Notes: a model not told the origin generated them from the sequence alone. 64,000 nucleotides of DNA from CALKHT01 sp964511575 (GCA_964511575.1 CAZEFM010000001.1:1-64000); one strand, 5' to 3'. Shown: positions 52,436 to 61,858, numbered from the stretch's first letter. Numbers and translations are program-made.

Positions 52436-54364
52436 TCAGCCGGTCCCGCTCAGCTTGCGCACCGTCTGGTCGAACCCGCGCACCATGTTGCCGATCATGC
52501 CGTAGACGATCGCGCTGTAACCCACCGCGACGATGATCCCGGCAACGATCAGGCTGAGCCGGCCAAAGCCGGTGTTGTCCATGAAGTCCGCCACCGAGTG
52601 CCACGGGTTGGTGATCATGAAAAGGTTGGTCGCGGGGCTGAACGCGTTGATGATCGGCCCGATCACCGCCACGCTCTCGGCAGCCGGCGCGCCGCACAGC
52701 CCCGTCACCAGTGTCAGACACCCCACCACCGCCACCGAAGGCACCACCGCGCCCAGCACCCCCCGCGCCTTGAGTGACCAGTTCATCCCCACCGCCACGC
52801 ACAACGCCACGAACGGCACGAGCATCAGCGTCATGACGATCGGCGTCTCGATCAGCAGCAGCGGACCCTCCAACACCGCTCGGCGGGCCGTTCCCTGCAC
52901 CGCGCTGTACCGCACGGTCGCAGCCTCCCACCCCAGCAGCTCGCCCACCAGCGAATACACCGCCACCATCGCCACCGTCAGCACCGGCGCGGCGATCAGC
53001 AGTGCCAGGAAACTCACCAGACCCCGCACCTTCCCCCAGATGTAGTACCGCGGCGTGATCGGCGTCGTCAGCATCAGGTCCAGCGTGCCGTCCTCCCGTT
53101 CCCGGCTCACGCTGCCCGCACTCATGTAAATCGCCACCAGCACGATCACCGCCAGCTCCGCCAGCAGCAGGATGCGCAGGAGTGCCCGAAACTCCGCCGC
53201 GGGGTCGCCCGTTGCCCCGCCCGCCATCGACACGGTCGTGGGCAGCTTGTCGAAGTGGTACAGCCCCAGCAGGATCGCCGCCAGCGCCAGCGCCAACGTC
53301 AGGAACCCCCACCGCGCCAGGATCGCGCCGGCCGCGTTGCCGCGCGTGCTCGCTTCCCGCCAGGCGATGGGGTTGTGCCACACCTCCCTTGCCGGACGGG
53401 TTTGTTCGCCTTCACCGCCCAGTCGCAGCCACTTACGTATCGCCACCCGCATCCGGCCGTCCGCCGTGCCGATCGAACGCAGGAACACGGAGCACACCAC
53501 GATCAACAGCGTGCTCACCCCGGCGCAGATGATGGCAAACGTCGCCAGAGGTCGCGTCAGGTAAAACCGGGCGAGCGGGTTGTACGCCGCCACCTCTTCA
53601 GCCGTGGGCGGGCGGTAGCCCGACTGGTTCGTCCACGACTCGAGCACCAGCAGCGGATGCAGCGGTGTCAGCCATGTTGTGCCGTTGGGAACGACGGGCA
53701 CCTGTCGCAGAATCACGTTGTCGAACGCGTAGCTCGCCAGCAGATATGCCGCAATGGTGATGACGAACACGAACACCGCCTTGCGGCCGCCGGCGCGAAG
53801 CACCGACAGCGTCACCGCCACCGATCCCACCAGCAGGGCGGTGAACCCGGCCACGGCAAACGCGACGAACACCGAGCGAATCGGCACGCCGCCGAAGATC
53901 AGCAGCACCGCAAACAGTGGCAACCCGCTCGCCAGCAGCGCCAGCACGAAGAACAACCGCCCCATCAGCGAACCCAGCACGATCTGCAGGTTCGTCAAAG
54001 GCGTGGTGAGCAAAATGTTATACGTCTGCCCGGATTGTTCGTGGGCAATCGCCCCCGCCATGAAGAGCGGCGCGAGCAGGCACACGAGCACCACCTGCCC
54101 GTAGCTGATCACCGAGAAGATGCTGGCGCCCGCTTTGGCAAGATCGCTGAGGCTGATCTGCTCGGACATGCCCCCGCCGGACAACAGCCCCATGACGACC
54201 AGCGCGATCAATGCGCCCAGATACCCCATCCGCACCCAGAGATGACGCGGACGCCGGGAGCCGCCCTGAACCACCCGCACCACCATGGGGTTCCCCGGCA
54301 GCAGATACCAAAGCCATCGTGCAACGGCCTGCATGCCGCACAGTGTAAACCCAATGCGCATCAC
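52436..54364 (-). CDS. ABC-2 type transporter permease-like protein
   Basis: This 642-residue polytopic membrane protein with about 12 hydrophobic segments is arranged as two related halves. Each half contains the ABC-2 hallmark (AIAHEQSGQTYNILLTTPLT in the first, SREREDGTLDLMLTTPITPR in the second). It is therefore a fused, double-length permease of the NatB/CcmB type. No ATPase gene adjoins it in the window, so the cognate ATPase is elsewhere or lies outside. The start could be 54364 or 54334. Two-domain fusion permeases of this kind are common in planctomycetes; the cargo is unknown. Confidence 0.82.
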   Translation of the reverse strand: MMRIGFTLCGMQAVARWLWYLLPGNPMVVRVVQGGSRRPRHLWVRMGYLGALIALVVMGLLSGGGMSEQISLSDLAKAGASIFSVISYGQVVLVCLLAPLFMAGAIAHEQSGQTYNILLTTPLTNLQIVLGSLMGRLFFVLALLASGLPLFAVLLIFGGVPIRSVFVAFAVAGFTALLVGSVAVTLSVLRAGGRKAVFVFVITIAAYLLASYAFDNVILRQVPVVPNGTTWLTPLHPLLVLESWTNQSGYRPPTAEEVAAYNPLARFYLTRPLATFAIICAGVSTLLIVVCSVFLRSIGTADGRMRVAIRKWLRLGGEGEQTRPAREVWHNPIAWREASTRGNAAGAILARWGFLTLALALAAILLGLYHFDKLPTTVSMAGGATGDPAAEFRALLRILLLAELAVIVLVAIYMSAGSVSREREDGTLDLMLTTPITPRYYIWGKVRGLVSFLALLIAAPVLTVAMVAVYSLVGELLGWEAATVRYSAVQGTARRAVLEGPLLLIETPIVMTLMLVPFVALCVAVGMNWSLKARGVLGAVVPSVAVVGCLTLVTGLCGAPAAESVAVIGPIINAFSPATNLFMITNPWHSVADFMDNTGFGRLSLIVAGIIVAVGYSAIVYGMIGNMVRGFDQTVRKLSGTG

Positions 54365-54567
54365 CGGAAAGCCGAATCACCCATCCTTGCCACGCTGCGG
54401 AAACGAACACGATTCAGCGCTCTAAAGCATGCAGACGTCAACACGCCGCGTCACCGGGCGAACGGCGTCCCCGGACGATCGGTTCAATCCGTACCACCGG
54501 CGCAGCTGTGCCGAGACGGCTATACTGTGCGTCACCTTGAACGGTCCGTTATCCGAGGAAAACCTTC

Positions 54568-55971
54568 GTGTTGCTGCGACCCGCGTTGATCATGCTGCTG
54601 CTGTTGGGGTGTTTGGCGATCGCCACACCCGCAGCCGCCAAGCGCAACGCCCAGGAAGTCGAAGCCTTCCTCAAGAAGCTCACCGAGACGCTGGCGGCGG
54701 AACCTCCGCCCGAGCTCGCCTCGCTTCAGCAGCACCTGCCCCACCTCATGAAGCTGCTGTGCAGCAACGACCTGAGCCCTGAGCATCGGGTGCAGGTGGC
54801 CGCCCTCATCGCCCAACTCGGGACGGATCAGCACATCGTGCCGCTGCTCGAGCCCATGCTCTTTGCCCGAAGCGAGCTCGACCGCACGGAAATCATCCGC
54901 AAGTGGGCCGTCTCCGATGCCTTCGCCCACGACCCCGCCAAAGCCATCACCGAGCAGCGCTTCGCGCCTGAGCAGGGCGGCGAGGTGAAGTGGCGCGAAA
55001 TCACCGCGCCTGACGATGGCGTCATCGACCTCGCCACCGTCAACGGCGCGCGCGAAAACGCCCTCATCTACGTCCGCACGCACCTCCATGTCGACCAGGC
55101 CCAACCCGTTCGCCTCGGCGTGCGGTCGGACGACGGCGTGGAGATCTTTGTCAACGGCCAATCTGTCTTCGTCTTCGACAAGCCGCGCGGCATCAACCCC
55201 ACGCCCGACACGGTTGATGTCCTGCTCAACGCGGGTCAGAACACCATCGTCTATAAGGTTTACAACATCGCCGGCCCGTGGCTGCTGGCGGGGCAGTGGA
55301 CGCGCATGGCGCAGGCGGAGTATGACCCCGACCTGCACGCCCGTGCCTTGCACGCCGTCGCCGACGCCGTCGAACAGCGTAAACTCCACGCCGCCCCCAA
55401 CCCGAAGCTGCTTGAAGCGCTGCTCGAGCGCGATCATGCCGAGCTTCGCCGTGCCGCCATCCGCCTGGTCGGGCTTTGGCGTGTCGAGCCGCTTCGGCCG
55501 CGCATCCACCACTTCGCCGCCGATGGCAAGCACCCCGCGCCGCTGCGGCAGGTGGCGGTCGATGCTTTGGGTAACCTCGCCGGCGACACCGATCGCAACG
55601 CGCTCGTCTCGCTGACGGAGGCCTCCGAACCGTTCCTGATCCGCGGTCAGGCGGTGTTCGCGCTGTCGCGCATCGATGCCAACGTGGCTCTGGAACGTGC
55701 CCGGCACGTGCTGGCAACCGCGCCGGAGGGTGATGAGGCGTGTCAGGCGATGCTCGCGCGGTTGAAGGCGTTCGTGGAGCCGCCCGCGCCGCCGCAGCCC
55801 GCTGTTGAAGCTGCGCCCGCCCCCGAGAAGGAACCCCCAGCGGCTGAGGCTGCCCCCACGCCCGATCCCGCGCCGCAGCCTGCTCCCGGCGACGCTCCGG
55901 CCGACACCCCGCCCGCCAACGACCCCGCCGTCGAAGAACCGGCGCCCGCCGACCAGCCCACCGGCGCCTGA
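54568..55971 (+). CDS. Exported HEAT-repeat protein with PA14-like insert
   Basis: GTG start at 54568 after GAGGAAAA. The 467-residue protein has a signal peptide (ALIMLLLLGCLAIATPAAA). HEAT-like helical repeats surround a beta insert with LGVRSDDGVEIFVNGQSVF and VLLNAGQNTIVYKVYN, a PA14-like or carbohydrate-binding-like pattern. The C-terminal ~60 residues are Pro/Ala/Glu-rich and disordered. The role is probably protein-protein or sugar binding outside the cell membrane. It is followed after about 100 bases by the RnfC-like gene. Confidence 0.72.
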   Translation: MLLRPALIMLLLLGCLAIATPAAAKRNAQEVEAFLKKLTETLAAEPPPELASLQQHLPHLMKLLCSNDLSPEHRVQVAALIAQLGTDQHIVPLLEPMLFARSELDRTEIIRKWAVSDAFAHDPAKAITEQRFAPEQGGEVKWREITAPDDGVIDLATVNGARENALIYVRTHLHVDQAQPVRLGVRSDDGVEIFVNGQSVFVFDKPRGINPTPDTVDVLLNAGQNTIVYKVYNIAGPWLLAGQWTRMAQAEYDPDLHARALHAVADAVEQRKLHAAPNPKLLEALLERDHAELRRAAIRLVGLWRVEPLRPRIHHFAADGKHPAPLRQVAVDALGNLAGDTDRNALVSLTEASEPFLIRGQAVFALSRIDANVALERARHVLATAPEGDEACQAMLARLKAFVEPPAPPQPAVEAAPAPEKEPPAAEAAPTPDPAPQPAPGDAPADTPPANDPAVEEPAPADQPTGA

Positions 55972-56073
55972 GCGACCCTCCCCGTCGACACAATTCCTCC
56001 CAGCCGACCGTTGCCACCCGGTAAGCATGCCGCCCTCGTGGGCGACCCCCGTCGAGCCGGGTATCATCACCGC

Positions 56074-57423
56074 ATGGCGCGGATCCGTGGTGGCATGGAA
56101 TTTCGACAGGGAGCGATCGTCCGGCTCCCCCCGCCGCCGCGCACGCTCACCGCCCACCCCATCCGCCTTGCCTGCTCCACCCCGCCGCTCGTTGCTCATG
56201 GCGAAACCGTCCGACGCGGACAGGTCATTGCCGACCCACCCGAGCTGGATCGCCCCTGCGTCATCAGCCCCGTCACCGGCATGGTCAGCCGCGTCTGGCA
56301 CACGCCCGACAACCCCCGGCAACCCCACGGCCTCATCATCCAGCCGTCCGAACCCACTGTCCCGACCACGCTCAACACCGAGCCGCCGCGCGGTCGAACG
56401 CTCGACAACTGGTTCGACACGCTCCGCCGCTTCGGTCCGTGGCAGGATGGCGATGGTCGGTTGGATTTCATCGCCCAGCTCCACGCCGCGCGCGAGAAAC
56501 CGCCCGCCATGCTCATCTGCGTCGGCCTCGATGCCTTTCCGCCGTACCCCGACCGCAGCAGCCTGCTGGCGAGCTTCCCCGATGATGCGGTGCTCGGCAC
56601 GCAGATTCTTGCCGACATCGTTGGTGCCCGGCGGGTGCTCATGCTCGCGCCCCTGGTCCCGGCAGTGCTCAACCGGCTTAAACCAAGCTGCCGCAACTTC
56701 CGCGTGCCCCTCACCGCTGCCACCAACATCTATCCCAGCGCCGACCCCACGCTGGTGATGTGGGCACACGCCCCGGGCCGGCGAAAACTCCCCCAGGGCG
56801 CTCTGCCCACCGACCGCAACGTCATGATGATCGGCCCGTGGACCGCCATCCGGCTCGCCCGTTGGTTCACCAATCGCGAGCTCGACCTCGCCCGCCCGCT
56901 TTTCATCGGTTGGCCTGAACCGGGCACGCCCCTGACCCCCGGTTACGCATTGCCCGGCCAGCCACTCGCCTCCGTGCACGGCACGCTGGCGGGGTCGGCT
57001 GCCAGCCTCGCGAACCGTGTCGTGCTGGGCAACCCCATGACCGGCACGCCCGTTCCCATCGACCACGATGGCGACCGCAAGCCGCTGTCGCCCGTCGTCC
57101 CGGCGGATCACGTGCTCCTGAGCGTGCTGGGGCCAATGAAACCCCACCGTGCCGAGCCGTGCATCAGTTGCGGCTGGTGTGCCGAGGTCTGCCCGACCGA
57201 TCTGCGACCCATTCGGCTCGTGCAACTGCTGGAACGGCAGACCCGTTCACCCAGTCGAACAACCCAGCGCCGCATCGACCGCTCCCTGAAATGGTGCATC
57301 GATTGCGGCCTGTGCTCGCACGTCTGCCCCAGCGATATCCCGTTGGCGCAAACGTTGCGACAGGCCATGCAAACCGAATCGTCGCAGTCGCCGAACGAAG
57401 GGGAAGCGCCGCCCGGTAAGTGA
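56074..57423 (+). CDS. RnfC-like iron-sulfur protein
   Basis: This protein of about 449 residues has an RnfC-type N-terminal barrel-sandwich domain (RQGAIVRLPPPPRTLTAHP, VAHGETVRRGQVIADPPE). It ends with two 4Fe-4S clusters, CISCGWCAEVCPTDLRP and CIDCGLCSHVCPSDIPL. In the middle, the glycine-rich NADH/FMN-binding motifs of standard RnfC (GGxGFPT and NGAECEP) are not found; the equivalent segment reads LICVGLDAFPPYPD. It may thus pass electrons without an NADH site. The start is uncertain (56074 or 56095; the frame is also open to 56011). It is followed by an RnfD-like gene. Confidence 0.82.
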   Translation: MARIRGGMEFRQGAIVRLPPPPRTLTAHPIRLACSTPPLVAHGETVRRGQVIADPPELDRPCVISPVTGMVSRVWHTPDNPRQPHGLIIQPSEPTVPTTLNTEPPRGRTLDNWFDTLRRFGPWQDGDGRLDFIAQLHAAREKPPAMLICVGLDAFPPYPDRSSLLASFPDDAVLGTQILADIVGARRVLMLAPLVPAVLNRLKPSCRNFRVPLTAATNIYPSADPTLVMWAHAPGRRKLPQGALPTDRNVMMIGPWTAIRLARWFTNRELDLARPLFIGWPEPGTPLTPGYALPGQPLASVHGTLAGSAASLANRVVLGNPMTGTPVPIDHDGDRKPLSPVVPADHVLLSVLGPMKPHRAEPCISCGWCAEVCPTDLRPIRLVQLLERQTRSPSRTTQRRIDRSLKWCIDCGLCSHVCPSDIPLAQTLRQAMQTESSQSPNEGEAPPGK

Positions 57424-57505
57424 GCGCCGCCGCTGGCCTCTCGGCCGACCGTTGCCTAATTTGTGCTTCGCACCAGGAGCGACCCGGACCATACCACGCT
57501 TGCTG

Positions 57506-58744
57506 ATGAAGCCTACGGACTCCAGTTCAACACCTCCGCCCCCGGCGACGGCTCGGCCGAACGATGCGACCGCATCCCCGGCCAAGCCGGCGCACAGCCA
57601 CATCGGCGAACGCCCCGTGGGGCCGCCCTGGCTGGGGTCCGTCCACCACCGGGCGCAGATTGACCTGCACTGGCTGACGGTCGCACTCATCATGGCCGCG
57701 GCCGGGTGGCTCTTCTTCGGGTGGCGCGGCCCCGTCATGGTCGGTATCACCGGCGCGGCCGCGGTGGCGGCGCATCTGGTCATTGTCGGACTCGTCCGCC
57801 TCATTGCCCGGCGTCCTTCGCGCGTGCCGCACCTGCATCCGCTGAATCTGGGGCTGCTCCTCGGCGCATCGTTGCCGTTGATGCAGCAGCCCTGGCTGCC
57901 GATTGCCGCCGGGGCGATGGTGGGGTTGTTGTCGCACGTCATCGGCCGGGCACACCGCCTGCGGCTTCATCCGGTGGCGCTGGTGCTGGTCACCGTCTGG
58001 CTGCTGCCGGTGGTGCTGCCCGGTGCAATGCGCGTGATCGGCGAGCCGGTGGATGCGGTGCTGCGGCCGCAACGGCTGCTGATCGGCAACGTGGGCGATG
58101 CGACGGCTGAGGCCTCCATCGCGCCGTGGTGGTCGCCCGCCGAGTACACCGCCCCCGATGCCATTCGCCGCATCGAAGCCGGCAATCTGTTTCTCGATCA
58201 CCGCATCGACATGCTCGGCAACCGCGAGTCGCTCGTTCAGGCGATCAGCTCCGGTGAACTGGTGCGCTTGGAAGAGCTGTTCATCGGTGCGCATCCCGAT
58301 GCGATTGGAGCCGGCAGCCGTGCCCTGCTCATCGTGCTGGGCTTTTATCTCATGTACCGACGTTTGGCGTTCTGGCAGGTGGGGGCAACGGCGCTGCTCA
58401 CCGCTGTGGCGGTCATTCTCGTTCTGCCCTGGTGGGACAGCGACCAGCAGGCATACACCAGCGTGCTGTCGAAGATGGTCGACCTGGGGCCTGCGGCCTC
58501 GGTGACATATGTGTCATATTTTCTCTTTGCCACGCCGATGACGCTGATGGTGCTGATCCTCGCCCCGGGCACCGCCCCGATGAGCCGTGCCGGTCGATTG
58601 ATTTACGGCGCGCTTCTGGGCGGTGGCGGCATCGCCGCGATGTGGTGGATCGGCGCGCCGCAGGCAGCGCTGTTGGCGCTGCTCCTGGCCAGCCTCATCT
58701 CCCGCCCCCTCGACGCCCTGCAACGCAGCGCGTTTGTGGGATGA
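57506..58744 (+). CDS. RnfD/NqrB-like membrane protein
   Basis: This 412-residue polytopic membrane protein has a Pro-rich N-terminal tail and about nine hydrophobic segments. RnfD-like features are HLHPLNLGLLLGASLP and a diverged form of the GxIGE block, IGAHPDAIGAGSRALLIVLG, followed by FYLMYRRLAFWQV. The FMN-attaching SGAT-type motif is not clear; the closest is VGDATAEAS. It is 82 bases after the RnfC-like gene. RnfA, B, E and G genes are not seen in the window, so the pair may be a reduced electron-transfer module. A polyferredoxin gene lies 1.8 kb further on the other strand. Confidence 0.78.
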   Translation: MKPTDSSSTPPPPATARPNDATASPAKPAHSHIGERPVGPPWLGSVHHRAQIDLHWLTVALIMAAAGWLFFGWRGPVMVGITGAAAVAAHLVIVGLVRLIARRPSRVPHLHPLNLGLLLGASLPLMQQPWLPIAAGAMVGLLSHVIGRAHRLRLHPVALVLVTVWLLPVVLPGAMRVIGEPVDAVLRPQRLLIGNVGDATAEASIAPWWSPAEYTAPDAIRRIEAGNLFLDHRIDMLGNRESLVQAISSGELVRLEELFIGAHPDAIGAGSRALLIVLGFYLMYRRLAFWQVGATALLTAVAVILVLPWWDSDQQAYTSVLSKMVDLGPAASVTYVSYFLFATPMTLMVLILAPGTAPMSRAGRLIYGALLGGGGIAAMWWIGAPQAALLALLLASLISRPLDALQRSAFVG

Positions 58745-58785
58745 ACATGCGCATCGGCTATAATTTTCCTTGAACGGAGGTCGAC

Positions 58786-59007
58786 ATGCGGTTTGAACGC
58801 ATCACCATCGAAACCGGCAAAATGGGCGGGGCGCCCTGTATTCGCTCCCTGCGCATCCCCGTTGCCACCGTGATCGAAATGACCGCACAGGGCATGTCCG
58901 CTGAGGAAATCTGCGAGCACCTGCCTGATCTGGAACCGGCCGACGTGCATGAAGCGTTGCGTTACGCTGCGGAATCCGTTCGCGAATCAACGCTGCCGCT
59001 CATCTGA
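58786..59007 (+). CDS. DUF433 antitoxin-like protein
   Basis: This is a 73-residue protein of the DUF433 family with a small helical DNA-binding fold (MGGAPCIRSLRIPVATVIEM, GMSAEEICEHLPDLEPADVHEAL). ATG 58786 follows CGGAGGT. Its stop codon TGA shares one base with the ATG of the DUF5615 gene, a translational-coupling overlap. DUF433 and DUF5615 pairs are predicted type II toxin-antitoxin modules. The pair follows the RnfD-like gene directly. Confidence 0.9.
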   Translation: MRFERITIETGKMGGAPCIRSLRIPVATVIEMTAQGMSAEEICEHLPDLEPADVHEALRYAAESVRESTLPLI

Positions 59008-59375
59008 TGAAGTTCCTGATCGATAACAATCTGTCGGTCAGGCTGCCGCACCTGCTCAACGGGCATGGACATGATGCGGTCCATGTGCGTGATGTGGGAC
59101 TTTCCGCCGCCACCGATGCCGCCGTGCTTGTTTACGCCGCTGCCCATCAGCGCATCGTCATCTCCGCTGACCGCGACTTCGGCACGCTTCTGGCGGAACT
59201 CAAAGCACAGCAACCGTCGGTCGTTTACCTTCGAGGGCGGTTGCCGCGCTTGCCCGAACCATTGGCGGCATTGCTGGACCGCAACCTTGCGCGCCTGGAA
59301 GCAGCCTTGATCGAGGGACGGATTGTGGTGATCGAACCGGGCCGACTTCGTATTCGGCAATTGCCGCTGGAATGA
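59007..59375 (+). CDS. DUF5615 PIN-like toxin
   Basis: The 122-residue PIN-like nuclease-fold protein has the acidic motif MKFLIDNNLSVRLPHLL, the segment HDAVHVRDVGLS, and ISADRDFGTLLAEL. These supply the aspartates of the PIN active site. It is translated in coupling with the DUF433 gene. The family is thought to be the toxin partner and may cleave RNA; this has been predicted rather than widely shown. An ABC-type ATPase gene converges on it nine bases later. Confidence 0.88.
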   Translation: MKFLIDNNLSVRLPHLLNGHGHDAVHVRDVGLSAATDAAVLVYAAAHQRIVISADRDFGTLLAELKAQQPSVVYLRGRLPRLPEPLAALLDRNLARLEAALIEGRIVVIEPGRLRIRQLPLE

Positions 59376-59383
59376 TGCTCGAT

Positions 59384-60493
59384 TCAGTTGCGCAGGATGA
59401 CGACATCCTTCGGGTCGAAGGTGGCGGTCAGGGGCAGGTCGTCGCTGATCGGTGGGGGGTTGAGTTCCAGCACCTTGATCGCGACGGCGTCGGACAGGTG
59501 GACGTGGTGTTGGGCGGTGTCGCCGAGGTAGATGGTTTCGGTTCGGCGGGCGGTGAACATGTTGGCGGTTTCCTCGCCGACGGGCCAGGTGGAAAACCCC
59601 GCGGGGGCGATGACCGGCGCGCCCGGTCGCGCCAACCGCACCGCTTCGGGACGCAGTGAACAGACGACCCGACTGCCGGCCGTCAGCTCAGCGGGATAGA
59701 CGCTGCTCCGCATGAGGCCCGCCGCCGTTTCCACCACCGCCGCATCCGATGCGACGCGCAGCACGCGGCCGGGAATGAAGTTGCTTTCACCGAGGAAGTC
59801 CGCCACGAAGCGGGAGACCGGCTGAGCGTACAGCTCGCGCGGCTTGCCCGCCTGCACCACCTGCCCGTTGCGCATCAGCGCGATGCGGTCGGCCATGGAA
59901 AGCGCTTCTTTCTGATCGTGCGTGACGTAGATGGCGGTGATCCCCGCGCGCTTGCAGATGTCGCGGATCTGCGTGCGCATCTCCAGGCGCAGCTTCGCAT
60001 CGAGATTGGACAAGGGTTCATCGAGCAGCAGGACGGTGGGTTCAATGACCAGCGCCCGCGCCAAAGCGACGCGCTGCTGCTGTCCGCCGGATAGCTCGTT
60101 CGGCTTGCGATGCGCGAGGTTGGCGAGTTGCACGGCTTCGAGTGCGGCATCGACACGTCGCGTTTTGGAAGCTGCGGGCATCCGCCGTACATCCAGCCCG
60201 AACGCGACGTTCTGCGCCACGGTCATGTGAGGCCAGAGGGCATAACCCTGAAACACCATGCCCGCGTTGCGACGGTTGGCGGGCAGATGGGTGACATCCT
60301 GATCGCCGAAGTGGATCGATCCTTCGCTCGGGTCGGTGAACCCGGCGATCATGCGCAGCAGCGTCGTCTTGCCGCACCCGCTTGGCCCCAGCAGGAAGAA
60401 CAGTTCCCCGGCTGCGATCTCAAGGTTGACCGCGTCGACCGCCACCACGGCATCGAACCGCTTGCTGAGTTGACGAAGGGTGATCGGGGTCAT
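59384..60493 (-). CDS. ABC transporter ATPase, PotA/FbpC/UgpC type
   Basis: The 369-residue ATPase of the carbohydrate/polyamine/iron importer group has Walker A GPSGCGKTT, the Q-loop in VFQGYALWPHMTV, signature LSGGQQQRVALARAL, Walker B VLLLDEPLSNLD, and the H-loop in YVTHDQKEALSMADR. The C-terminal ~120 residues form a TOBE-type domain (ESNFIPGRVL, CSLRPEAVRL). No permease or solute-binding protein gene is adjacent, so the partners are elsewhere. The start at 60493 has no strong ribosome binding site in view. The family is clear; substrate is not. Confidence 0.92.
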   Translation of the reverse strand: MTPITLRQLSKRFDAVVAVDAVNLEIAAGELFFLLGPSGCGKTTLLRMIAGFTDPSEGSIHFGDQDVTHLPANRRNAGMVFQGYALWPHMTVAQNVAFGLDVRRMPAASKTRRVDAALEAVQLANLAHRKPNELSGGQQQRVALARALVIEPTVLLLDEPLSNLDAKLRLEMRTQIRDICKRAGITAIYVTHDQKEALSMADRIALMRNGQVVQAGKPRELYAQPVSRFVADFLGESNFIPGRVLRVASDAAVVETAAGLMRSSVYPAELTAGSRVVCSLRPEAVRLARPGAPVIAPAGFSTWPVGEETANMFTARRTETIYLGDTAQHHVHLSDAVAIKVLELNPPPISDDLPLTATFDPKDVVILRN

Positions 60494-60586
60494 GAGGAAA
60501 TGCGAAGTTCAAAGTGCGAAAACAGAACGCTTCGGGGTGGGGATGGCACTCAAAGTGAATGTTGAACTTTGCATTCGTGGTCTCGC

Positions 60587-61258
60587 TCAATACCCCACGC
60601 TGGGTTCGACCCAGATGCTGGCGGGCTCGGTGGGGCAGTTCTTTTCGCAGACGCCGCAGCCGATGCAGCCTTCGAGCACCTGAACGATGTTGTGGTACGG
60701 GTCGATGGTGATGGCTTTTTCGCCCAGCGGGCAGTGCGCGATGCACAGACGGCAGTCTTCGCGATCGCCGAACGGCCCGCGCAGGCAGCTTGAGTCGTTG
60801 AGGACGGCCACACCCATGTTGATCTGCTGGAGCTGATCGACCGGGACGAGCGCGCCGGTGGGGCACGCTTTCATGCAGCTCAGGTCGTCGCAGACGACGC
60901 ACGGGCTTTCCCGCGCGACGATGTAGGGCAGGCCGCCGGCGGTCTTGCCTTCCGGGTCGAGCTGAATGCACTGCGCGGGACACGCCCGAACGCAATCGCC
61001 GCACCGGCTGCACTCGCTGAGCATCAGCGGTTCGGGCAACGCGCCGGGTGGTCGCAGATACCGCACCGGCAGGGGAATGTCCGAATAAGTGGGCGGCGGT
61101 GGGGACGATTTGGCCTCGGGGGGGATCGCCTCCTGCATGCGCTCGGCGAACGCCCGACCGGCTTCTTCCACCTTCTCCACCCCTTTGGCGAAGATCTGGC
61201 GAAAAAAGGCACGCCGATTAACCGATGAATCAGAGGATGGCGGTTTCGATTCAGCCAA
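60587..61258 (-). CDS. Polyferredoxin (MauM/NapG-like)
   Basis: This protein carries four 4Fe-4S-type cysteine clusters: CSRCGDCVRACPAQC, CVVCDDLSCMKACPTG, CLRGPFGDREDCRLCIAHCP and CIGCGVCEKNCPTEPA. The N-terminal part has RRAFFRQIFAKGVEK, a remnant of a MauM/NapG leader, but no clean twin-arginine signal. The frame is open to 61348; I propose TTG 61258 because an AT-rich promoter-like region lies in 61269-61320 on this strand and GGAG precedes it. The start is uncertain. It probably shuttles electrons to a membrane quinone pathway and may serve the Rnf-like pair. Confidence 0.8.
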   Translation of the reverse strand: MAESKPPSSDSSVNRRAFFRQIFAKGVEKVEEAGRAFAERMQEAIPPEAKSSPPPPTYSDIPLPVRYLRPPGALPEPLMLSECSRCGDCVRACPAQCIQLDPEGKTAGGLPYIVARESPCVVCDDLSCMKACPTGALVPVDQLQQINMGVAVLNDSSCLRGPFGDREDCRLCIAHCPLGEKAITIDPYHNIVQVLEGCIGCGVCEKNCPTEPASIWVEPSVGY

Positions 61259-61369
61259 GAGGGCTGGCTCCAGCGACCGATCGCGATTATCGTAGTAACT
61301 TAATATTGTACGCCTGCAACGGCTTGCGCCGCTCAATCGGCGGTTCAACTATTCGTGAAAGGACGACCC

Positions 61370-61858
61370 ATGTCAAGCCTTCGCTCGTTTGTGATGCACA
61401 GCCTGCTCCTGGGGCTCGTGGCAACCGCGCTGCCCGCCTGTGTCAGCAACGACATGCGAAAGTTCGAGAGCACGGTCAGCCGACCGACCACCGTGCGCAT
61501 CGTCCAGGCAATGACCGATGGCCACGTGCTCTGGGAAAAGGAAATCCCCGTGCAGCACTCGCTGACGGTCAACCTCGACCGCGAAGGCGAGTTCGAATGG
61601 TTCAGCGTCAACCCGGAGAAGCCGGCGACAAGTTTCCACTGGGCGCTGTTCGATGATCGCGGACGTCGGCTGGAGTTCGGCCGCGAATCCCTGCCCAACC
61701 TGCCGGTGCGGATCGAACTGGCGGTGCGTGATGCGCCCGAATGGCCCGCCGGGTACGTGCCGCCCAATCAGGAGCCGACCGTCACCCCCACGCTCCCGCC
61801 GATCCAGCCGCCCGCGTCCAACGGTGCCGGTGCAGCGGAAGAGTCGACGGAGGGTTGA
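61370..61858 (+). CDS. Small lipoprotein, unknown function
   Basis: ATG 61370 follows GAAAGGA. The 162-residue lipoprotein has lipobox LPAC after VMHSLLLGLVATA. The mature domain begins VSNDMRKFESTVSRPTTVRI and contains ALFDDRGRRLEFGRESLP. A Pro-rich tail (PTLPPIQPP) ends it. It is divergent from the polyferredoxin gene, sharing the AT-rich promoter region 61280-61340. No family is recognised. Confidence 0.75.
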   Translation: MSSLRSFVMHSLLLGLVATALPACVSNDMRKFESTVSRPTTVRIVQAMTDGHVLWEKEIPVQHSLTVNLDREGEFEWFSVNPEKPATSFHWALFDDRGRRLEFGRESLPNLPVRIELAVRDAPEWPAGYVPPNQEPTVTPTLPPIQPPASNGAGAAEESTEG

